Assembly (NCBI RefSeq): GCF_900141935.1
Contig: NZ_FQYX01000006.1
Location: 1 to 64,000 of the forward strand
From: Arenibacter nanhaiticus
GTDB taxonomy: Bacteria; Bacteroidota; Bacteroidia; Flavobacteriales; Flavobacteriaceae
Length of the DNA: 64,000 nt
Direction of reading: 5' to 3'
Position 1 is the stretch's first letter. Each line of letters starts with the position of its first letter. Of the stretch, positions 58,277 to 64,000 are shown piece after piece. Under the pieces are notes generated by a model. That model did not search any database. It was given only the letters and a program-made list of their open reading frames with translations, and was not told where the DNA came from. The position numbers were made by a program, and so were the translations under genes.

Positions 58277-58555
58277 ATGCTAAAAATAATACTTATCGTC
58301 ATTGCAATGATCGTAGAACAACTTTCGGCAGGGCAATTAAAAAATACTTCCGGAACCGATATCGACGCAAAATCGGAATGTTCCTTTTTAAATATTACAA
58401 CCTTAGAAGAGGAATGGACTTTAGATTGTCTTTCTTTTGGGGATCGGGGAGCGAATTCTTGCTATGACCATACTCCTCTAACTATTTTAGTTTTTGCTAA
58501 CTTTAAGCCAGAAAGCCATGTTGCCCTTAAGGACGAGCAAAATAAAAAGTATTGA
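58277..58555 (+). CDS. small secreted protein of unknown function
   Basis: The 92-residue protein has a plausible signal peptide (MLKIILIVIAMIVEQLSAG). The mature part is acidic and carries three Cys (DAKSECSF, LDCLSFG, NSCYDHT) that could form disulfides. It lies 29 bp before the 2TM-fused kinase, on the same strand, so it may be the first gene of that operon and an exported sensor or ligand partner. No family is recognised. Confidence 0.5.
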   Translation: MLKIILIVIAMIVEQLSAGQLKNTSGTDIDAKSECSFLNITTLEEEWTLDCLSFGDRGANSCYDHTPLTILVFANFKPESHVALKDEQNKKY

Positions 58556-58584
58556 AGGAAAAAGATAATTAGTGTTTTTTAAAT

Positions 58585-59907
58585 ATGACTAATTTATTTA
58601 AAATATTAAAAATCAGTATATATATTACTATACTTCTTATTCTGGTACCAAGGATCATATATTGGCACCATGAGATAGTGTGGAAGGAACAGTTAGCCTA
58701 CGGCATTAATAGTTTTTTATATTCCTTAGTGATTACCTCGGTAAATATATATTATTACAGCTGTGTTTCTAAGAAATACAGTTGGGAGCACCATCCACAA
58801 AAGAGATTGTGGATTGGAGCCTTGGGGGCTATTGGTCTTACTCTTATAGCTTTTGCTTTTGTAAGGTTTGCAGTGTCACTAGGGTATTATGGACAAACCA
58901 TTAGTGGTTTTATAAAAAATGAGGAGCCGTTTCCGTATCTAATAGCCTTGTCAATAGCTGTTGTGGTCTCACTATTTTTACATGCGTTCCATTTTTATAG
59001 GGCGCTACAAGAGAACAAGGTTAAGGAGCAGAAAATTATCGCAGGCACAGCATCGGCACAGTTCGATGCCCTTAAGAACCAATTAGATCCTCATTTTTTA
59101 TTTAATAGTCTAAATGTACTTACAAGTTTAATAGAAGAAAATCCAAATAAGGCTCAGAAATTTACAACCTCTCTTTCTAAGGTATATCGCTATGTATTAG
59201 AGCAAAAGAATAAGGATTTGGTTACCGTAGATGAAGAATTGGCCTTTGCTAAAACCTTTGTTAACTTGATGAAAATGCGTTTTGAGGAGAGTATTGTTTT
59301 TGAGGTTTTGGAGAACAGTCCTAATCCCGAAGCCAGGATAGTACCCTTGTCCTTGCAGCTTTTGTTAGAAAATGCAGTAAAACACAACGTGGTTACGGCC
59401 AAAAAGCCGCTGTACATAAAGGTATATGAAGAAAAAGGGATGCTTTGTGTGAGCAATAATTTGCAAGAGAAACAGGTCGTTAAAAAAAGTAGTGGAGTGG
59501 GGCTTAGAAACATAATGCAACGATATCAAATTTTATCGGACAGGAAGGTCGTTATTCGAAAAACAGAGACCGACTTTAGTGTAAGGCTTCCCATGCTGAC
59601 AAAACAATTGACGATCATAAAATCACAGGAAGATTTTATCGAAGACAAGCGTTACCAAAAGGCCAAGGCGCGGGTAGAGGCCTTAAAGGGGTTCTATGGC
59701 AATGTATTAGCGTATTGTATTGTGATTCCTTTAATGGCATTCCTTAATTATAGTACTACAAGTTTTCCATGGGTGATTTTTCCAGCCCTCGGATGGGGGG
59801 GTGGAGTACTAATGCACGGAATGGAGGTATATGGGTATAATCCTGTTTTAGGGAAACGATGGGAAGAACGAAAAATGAAGGAATATATGGAAAATAAGAA
59901 TTTTTAG
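58585..59907 (+). CDS. LytS/YehU-type sensor histidine kinase fused to a 2TM domain
   Basis: The 440-residue protein has about four membrane helices in residues 1-135, then the His_kinase motif DALKNQLDPHFLFNSLNVL with phospho-acceptor His 170. The HATPase domain has LLLENAVKHNV and the short G box SSGVGLRNI. At about 350-435 follows a C-terminal 2TM domain (KAKARVEALKGFYGNVLAY, then a second helix, then EERKMKEYM). This domain recurs as three separate small proteins directly downstream. The cognate LytTR regulator is at 61264. The signal may be relayed through 2TM-2TM contacts; this is inference. Confidence 0.92.
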   Translation: MTNLFKILKISIYITILLILVPRIIYWHHEIVWKEQLAYGINSFLYSLVITSVNIYYYSCVSKKYSWEHHPQKRLWIGALGAIGLTLIAFAFVRFAVSLGYYGQTISGFIKNEEPFPYLIALSIAVVVSLFLHAFHFYRALQENKVKEQKIIAGTASAQFDALKNQLDPHFLFNSLNVLTSLIEENPNKAQKFTTSLSKVYRYVLEQKNKDLVTVDEELAFAKTFVNLMKMRFEESIVFEVLENSPNPEARIVPLSLQLLLENAVKHNVVTAKKPLYIKVYEEKGMLCVSNNLQEKQVVKKSSGVGLRNIMQRYQILSDRKVVIRKTETDFSVRLPMLTKQLTIIKSQEDFIEDKRYQKAKARVEALKGFYGNVLAYCIVIPLMAFLNYSTTSFPWVIFPALGWGGGVLMHGMEVYGYNPVLGKRWEERKMKEYMENKNF

Positions 59908-60167
59908 TCATGAGTTTTTACTAGAAGGGCTAGTAAAAGATGTTGTCCAGGGTAAAACAGTCCTTCTAGGAGTTTTATACGGCAGCTAATTTTATTGTCT
60001 GTGGAAGGAGCCAACAAGAACTGAAAAAGGAAAAGTAAAGTGGGGATAGGGCGAAAGACAATAGCTAGCAACAATCCAACCCGTATACTTGACAGTTCGG
60101 TATTTTTTTTTTAGAAATTGATCCAGGTCTTTGGAAATTAGCAGCGTAGTCAAAAAAAATAATTAAA

Positions 60168-60470
60168 ATGGAAAATATAGAGAAAGAAAATAAATACTTC
60201 AGGGCTAAGGCCAGAGTAGAAGAGATCAGGAAGTTTTATTCCAATCTGAGTATGTATGTAGTTTTTATTTCATTTTTGGCATTTATTAATTACTGGACCA
60301 ACGAGTGGAGCTATCCATGGTTCCTATGGGCTGCCTTTGGATGGGGTATTGGAGTGGTATTCCATGCCATTAAGGTATATCGCGGCAATTTATTCTTCGG
60401 TAAAAATTGGGAAGAACGAAAGATAAAAGAGTTTATGCAAGGCGATGATAAAACCCATAAATGGGAATAA
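60168..60470 (+). CDS. 2TM domain protein (stand-alone copy 1)
   Basis: The 100-residue protein has an amphipathic N-terminus (YFRAKARVEEIRKFYSNLSMY), two membrane helices separated by a short NYWTNEWSYPW loop, and the C-terminal NWEERKIKEFMQ signature. It matches the C-terminal domain of the kinase upstream residue for residue in these motifs. The 260-bp gap to the kinase may contain its own promoter. The family's function is unknown. Confidence 0.88.
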   Translation: MENIEKENKYFRAKARVEEIRKFYSNLSMYVVFISFLAFINYWTNEWSYPWFLWAAFGWGIGVVFHAIKVYRGNLFFGKNWEERKIKEFMQGDDKTHKWE

Positions 60471-60500
60471 AATACTATGTGGTTATAAAAAAGGAACCGT

Positions 60501-60827
60501 ATGGAAACCGACAGTGAAAAACGAAAAAGAGCAGAAAAACGGATAGAAGAACTAAAGGGGTTTTACATACATTTAATTGTCTATATCTTGGTAAACTCCT
60601 TTGTGTCCGGAAATAAAATAATAAGAAATTTAAATAATGGTGAAACATTTGGGGAGGCATTATGGGACTTTGGGACTTTTGCCCTATGGGGGTTTTGGGG
60701 AATTGGGATCTTTTTTCACGGGGTAAAAACCTTTCATTTAAATCCATTTTTTAGCAAGGATTGGGAAGAAAGGCAGATAAAAAAATATATGGATGAGGAA
60801 CAAAAGGATTTTGATAAATACCGCTGA
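60501..60827 (+). CDS. 2TM domain protein (stand-alone copy 2)
   Basis: The 108-residue protein starts METDSEKRKRAEKRIEELKGFY, then has two membrane helices with a longer loop (KIIRNLNNGETFGEALW) and ends DWEERQIKKYMDE. It begins 30 bp after copy 1. Its stop codon overlaps the ATG of the original start of copy 3 (TGATG at 60825-60829), so translational coupling was once, or still is, in place. Confidence 0.88.
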   Translation: METDSEKRKRAEKRIEELKGFYIHLIVYILVNSFVSGNKIIRNLNNGETFGEALWDFGTFALWGFWGIGIFFHGVKTFHLNPFFSKDWEERQIKKYMDEEQKDFDKYR

Positions 60828-60876
60828 TGGAAGGGAATAAATATAGCTTGGAGCAATTGGAAAAAGCCAAAGGGAT

Positions 60877-61206
60877 ATGGCTAATATAAGAGGGTTTTAT
60901 AGCCACCTTTGGGTATGTCTTCTTATTACATTAGGCCTAGTAGGTATAGGATTGTATGTGGGACAATATCAAGAAGGATGGATGCAAGGGGATGAAAACT
61001 TTCAAACATGGATTCAATGGAATGTATGGTTAACCCCGATTGGTTGGGGTATAGGTGTTTTGATACACGCTATGGAGGTCTTTGGGAAAAAGCCCCAATT
61101 TATAAAACGATGGGAAGCCCGTCAAGTTCATAATTATCTGGACCAAGAAGCCTTCGAAAACAAAAAGACACCTTCGTTCTTTGCTGAAAGTACTACAGGA
61201 GATTAG
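60877..61206 (+). CDS. 2TM domain protein (stand-alone copy 3), probably frameshifted near its N-terminus
   Basis: The ATG at 60877 yields 109 residues starting MANIRGFYSHLWVCLLI, so it lacks the amphipathic N-terminal helix of its paralogues. That helix is encoded upstream in another frame: the ATG at 60827, coupled to the previous stop, reads MEGNKYSLEQLEKAK and then shifts at 60869-60874 (AAAGGG). One extra A there would join the frames as ...EKAKRDMANIRGFY, a normal 2TM start of about 126 residues. Either a base was lost (in the genome or the sequencing) or a shorter protein is made. The C-terminus KRWEARQVHNYLDQE is intact. Confidence 0.75.
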   Translation: MANIRGFYSHLWVCLLITLGLVGIGLYVGQYQEGWMQGDENFQTWIQWNVWLTPIGWGIGVLIHAMEVFGKKPQFIKRWEARQVHNYLDQEAFENKKTPSFFAESTTGD

Positions 61207-61263
61207 TGTTTAATAAAATTTAAGAGCTAAAAAGCTGTTTTAATTTAACTTAGCGCCAAATAA

Positions 61264-62019
61264 ATGAACGTTATAATTATTGAAGACGAAAAGCCAGCTG
61301 CACGAAGACTGGGCCGTTTGTTGCAAAATTTAAACCTAAGGGTTTCTACGATGTTGCATTCGGTAGAAGAGGCTATTCTTTGGTTCGATAAAAACGAACA
61401 TCCCGATTTAATATTCCTGGATATTCAGCTTTCAGACGGACTCTCTTTTGAGATTTTCGACGCCATCGATATTCAAAGCTCCATCATATTCACCACCGCT
61501 TACGACGAGTACGCCCTTCAGGCATTTAAGCTCAATAGTATCGATTACTTGTTAAAACCAATAGACGAAGAAGAACTGGAGGCTGCGGTAAAGAAGTTTC
61601 TTTTTCTTTATCCCAAAAGACAATCTTTGACCATAGATTTTGAGGATATTAAAAAAATGTTGGTCAATCCACTGGAACGAGAATATAAGAAGCGTTTTAC
61701 CGTAAATGTTGGGCAGCATATGAAAATTGTCAATGCCGATGAGATAGAATGTTTTTACAGTGAAAATAAAGGAACCTATATGGCTACCATGGAAGGTAGG
61801 AATTATTTGATGGACCTTAGTCTTGAAAATCTAGAAAACGAGCTGCAGCCAGAAATGTTTTTTAGGGTAAGCCGAAAATTCTATATCAATATCAAATTCA
61901 TAAAAGACATCATAGCCTACACTAATTCTAGGTTGAAAATTAAGCTCAACAACTATAACGATCAGGAAATAATTGTGAGCAGGGAGCGAGTAAAGGATTT
62001 TAAACTATGGCTGGGCTAG
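61264..62019 (+). CDS. LytTR family response regulator of the 2TM cassette
   Basis: The 251-residue protein has a receiver domain with acidic pocket IIEDEKPAARRL, phospho-acceptor Asp in LIFLDIQLSDG, an FTTAYDEYALQAFK segment and the YLLKP lysine. The LytTR domain (about 145-250) shows IECFYSENKGTYMA and FRVSRKFYINIKFIKD. It lies 57 bp after the third 2TM gene and is the likely partner of the LytS-type kinase at 58585. Targets are unknown. Confidence 0.95.
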   Translation: MNVIIIEDEKPAARRLGRLLQNLNLRVSTMLHSVEEAILWFDKNEHPDLIFLDIQLSDGLSFEIFDAIDIQSSIIFTTAYDEYALQAFKLNSIDYLLKPIDEEELEAAVKKFLFLYPKRQSLTIDFEDIKKMLVNPLEREYKKRFTVNVGQHMKIVNADEIECFYSENKGTYMATMEGRNYLMDLSLENLENELQPEMFFRVSRKFYINIKFIKDIIAYTNSRLKIKLNNYNDQEIIVSRERVKDFKLWLG

Positions 62020-62030
62020 AGAACTCAGTT

Positions 62031-63202
62031 TTAATCCACTCGGTTTTCATCAAAGGCCGATGGAAGTAATTTGGGAATCAATTTTATAAAAACAGGAAGT
62101 AATACAGCCCCGCCAGGGAGAATGAAAATAGCTACTAGGGAAGGAATGATTTTAAAAATATACAAAAGCTGGTTTTGTACTTTTTTACGCTCCACCGGCG
62201 TAAATTCCTATACCGTCGATTTTGACAATAAGGCTACCAGTTCTTTGCTTTCCGATAGTTCCTTAAGCAATCGTCTGCTGTTTCTTAAAATAAGTTTATT
62301 GTTAATTCTAGACATGCTGTCATAAAACTGCACCGCCGTATTATGGTCTTTGAAATGAGGTGTTTTATGGATATTTATCTCAAAAAATAAGCTTACCTCG
62401 TATAGCGATTTTGCCATGGTTGAAGGGGCAAATCCTAAATCCTTTCCGATCCCAAAAATAAATTCAGATTCCTATAATCCCACAAATGATCTTCCCATAC
62501 CGTAAGGCATGCCACATCTAAAAAATATTGGTTTTCATAAACCGAGAACCTTTGTGGTAACTGATGGCGATAAGAACCGTCAAAATTTTATTGTTGCTAT
62601 CAATAAAGGTGAGAGAGGCCGCAAAAAGTTGTGCGAGCTTTTCATCGGTCCTGTTCTTAGCCTTTGAATTTAAGGCGTAATAGGTGATATTGATGGTAAT
62701 ATGCCCTAAACCTTTCGCTATTTCCTTGATTGAAGGCGTTCTTTCCAAATACCTTTTAAATGCGAGTACATCTATAAATAGTAAAGTGTTGGTAATGTTG
62801 CTGTTAAAGGTTTTGCTAATAAGGTTGGCTTTTTAATAGATCCTAGAATCTAATAGTTTTCTAGTTGGTCAGAGGTTTTCTTTCCCGTTCATGTCTTATT
62901 TAAGAAGGAAATTTTGTTGATTTAGAAATCCTTATAGAACTTAAAAATACTGGGAAATCATGGTCTTGGGGCTTAAACCTGTATGTGTGGTAGAGGGCTG
63001 TTGGGAGATTTATTTTAGCTTTTTCATCTTAAGACAGTGGGTGTTCACTTTCAATAAAGGCAGGTGCCTTTAGATTAATGCCGTACACAAAACCGGCGTC
63101 CCTTAATTGGGTGTATAAATCCTCAAAGTAAGTAAAATACGCTCCATGGTCCTTTATTGGAAAGCAAAACTTAGCGATCCAACCAAAGGCAGAAGGTTTC
63201 AG
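62031..63202 (-). pseudogene. decayed LETM1-related biofilm-associated protein gene
   Basis: Conserved blocks of the flavobacterial LETM1-related family appear in order on the reverse strand but in broken frames. The N-terminal block KPSAFGWIAKFCF (about 63201-63163) has CTG where the start ATG should be. KTFNSNITNTLLFIDVLAF and NITYYALNSKAKNRTDEKLA follow (about 62809-62640). VACLTVWEDHLWDY and QFYDSMSRINNKLILRN (about 62518-62295) precede KKVQNQLLYIF and ILPGGAVLLPVFIKLIPKLL (about 62186-62064). In-frame stops occur at 63029-63031 and 62208-62210, and frameshifts at other points, for example near 62445. The span of about 390 codons matches an intact gene, so decay is by point changes and small indels. 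Confidence 0.8.
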
Positions 63203-63261
63203 AGGTATAATATTTAGAAAATTTGGATAAAATATATTTTTCCAATCATAAAATACAACAA

Positions 63262-63298
63262 ACCCCTTTCCCTATAAATTATGGATGGGGAAAGGGGT
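63262..63298 (-). terminator. terminator hairpin after the DoxX/DoxA gene
   Basis: An 11-bp stem (63262-63272 with 63288-63298) is followed on the reverse strand by a T-rich tail, 64 bp after the stop of the gene at 63362. Confidence 0.6.
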
Positions 63299-63361
63299 GC
63301 TTAAAGGGTGGTTACCACAACGGTTGATGGTAATTTTTATACCATTTACGGTTCAAATACT

Positions 63362-64000
63362 TTACTGTTTTTCAATATTGGCCTTCCAAGTGGCACCACT
63401 AATATCGATTAACTTTAATTCATAAGAACCACTCGCTAAGTTCCTGAATTTTTCGTCTTCGATCGTTAGCGTTGCTTTTGCTCCCAAAGGAATGATCATA
63501 CTATGAGCGCCTGGTTTTACCATAGCAACATAGTTGTTAGCGATATTTTCTTTAGGAAAAGCAGATAGATCTTTACCATTTAATTCCATAATTTTTTTTC
63601 CCTCCTCGGTGGTAAGCTCTATTCCGATCAAAAACGAACCGTATACATCGGCACCCTCTACTCTATAAACTTGAAAGGAAAGTTGGTTTTGAACTATATT
63701 AGAATCGGCAATTTCAATTTTTGGTTTAACAGATTTATTATGTAGGTTACCCCAAACGCCACCGTGGAAAACCTGGTTGGTGAACAGGGTCATAAATAAT
63801 ATCAGCAAAGCTCCGGTTAGTACAACTTTGGGAATCACCTTCGTTTTTAAAGGTAATATTCCCGATCCTATCCAACTAAACCAAGACTTCTGGGTAATTT
63901 TATGGTTTCGTTGTAGAAGAAAATAATCTAGCGAATACTTGTCGCTTCCACTAAGGAAAAGGGTAAAGCCTGCTGCTATTCCCAGAACGCCAATCTGCCA
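63362..64000 (-). CDS. DoxX/DoxA-type membrane protein, C-terminal part (cut by window edge)
   Basis: The frame is open from the window edge, and the first residues (IGVLGIAAGFTLFLSGSDKY) form a membrane helix end. YSLDYFLLQRNHK is a loop. A second helix follows (VVLTGALLILFMTLF), then NQVFHGGVWGNLHNKSVKP and a C-terminal beta domain like the small subunit (DoxA) of thiosulfate:quinone oxidoreductase, ending SGATWKANIEKQ. The GTG at 63838 is internal, not a start. At least 212 residues are seen. The role in sulfur metabolism is known for archaeal DoxDA; for this bacterial protein it is inferred. Confidence 0.75.
   Translation of the reverse strand, partial: WQIGVLGIAAGFTLFLSGSDKYSLDYFLLQRNHKITQKSWFSWIGSGILPLKTKVIPKVVLTGALLILFMTLFTNQVFHGGVWGNLHNKSVKPKIEIADSNIVQNQLSFQVYRVEGADVYGSFLIGIELTTEEGKKIMELNGKDLSAFPKENIANNYVAMVKPGAHSMIIPLGAKATLTIEDEKFRNLASGSYELKLIDISGATWKANIEKQ

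Noticed and set aside
58114-58302. 62-residue reverse-strand open frame with Thr-Arg repeats
   Set aside because: The repeats only translate the CCTTGT tract, and the frame overlaps the signal-peptide protein at 58277 on the other strand, which has better support.
60869-60875. AAAGGGA as a programmed -1 frameshift heptamer in the third 2TM gene
   Set aside because: The zero frame reads AAA GGG rather than A AAG GGA, so the canonical tandem-slippage arrangement is not met.

Overview
The window looks like a chromosomal segment from a marine member of the Flavobacteriia (Bacteroidota). The evidence is a low-GC sequence, promoters of the TAnnTTTG (-7) type, a hybrid two-component regulator beside glycan-degradation genes, PspC/DUF2807/PadR and 2TM/LytTR gene sets, and a decayed LETM1-related gene of a kind I know from flavobacteria. 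No rRNA, tRNA, CRISPR array, prophage or insertion sequence was seen.

Region 1 (1-14.2 kb) is a galactoside/sulfated-galactan utilisation block. It holds the N-terminus of a Tat-exported Gfo/Idh/MocA oxidoreductase, a hybrid two-component system, a DUF3472 lipoprotein, a GH2 beta-galactosidase, an M28 peptidase, an aerobic formylglycine-generating (sulfatase-maturing) lipoprotein, and galK-galT. Extracellular sensing, desulfation, galactose release and entry into the Leloir pathway would fit together; the sulfatases and SusC/D importers must lie elsewhere.

Region 2 (14.3-32.6 kb) is a stress island. It contains a PAS histidine kinase, a REC-Crp/Fnr hybrid response regulator, five tandem-domain universal stress proteins, CbpA/CbpM co-chaperones, thioredoxin and thioredoxin reductase, a ROK kinase, a porin, a BCCT osmolyte transporter, a beta-CASP metallo-hydrolase and two related coiled-coil proteins. 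Four Fnr-like palindromes (TGAY-N4-ATCA) lie in its intergenic regions, each with a candidate -7 element centred 33 bp from the palindrome centre. This is the strongest candidate for an undescribed regulatory system in the window.

Region 3 (32.6-46 kb) is housekeeping and envelope. It has an oxoamine synthase-like enzyme translationally coupled to an L-Ala-D/L-Glu epimerase, a PadR-PspC-DUF2807 operon, AIM24, Nudix, MsrA and PBP4-type proteins, and a divergent oxyR/dps pair.

Region 4 (46-57.7 kb) has a DoxX protein, three small secreted proteins of unclear role, a HisKA_2/LytTR two-component pair, rpiA, a PaiB-like protein, an EEP-family enzyme, a RhlE-type helicase and a COG2509 flavoprotein. 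Two inverted copies of an 84-bp dispersed repeat lie in its intergenic regions.

Region 5 (57.7-64 kb) is a LytS-type kinase fused to a 2TM domain, three stand-alone 2TM proteins (the third apparently frameshifted) and a LytTR regulator. It is followed by a decayed LETM1-related pseudogene and a partial DoxX/DoxA protein cut by the window edge.
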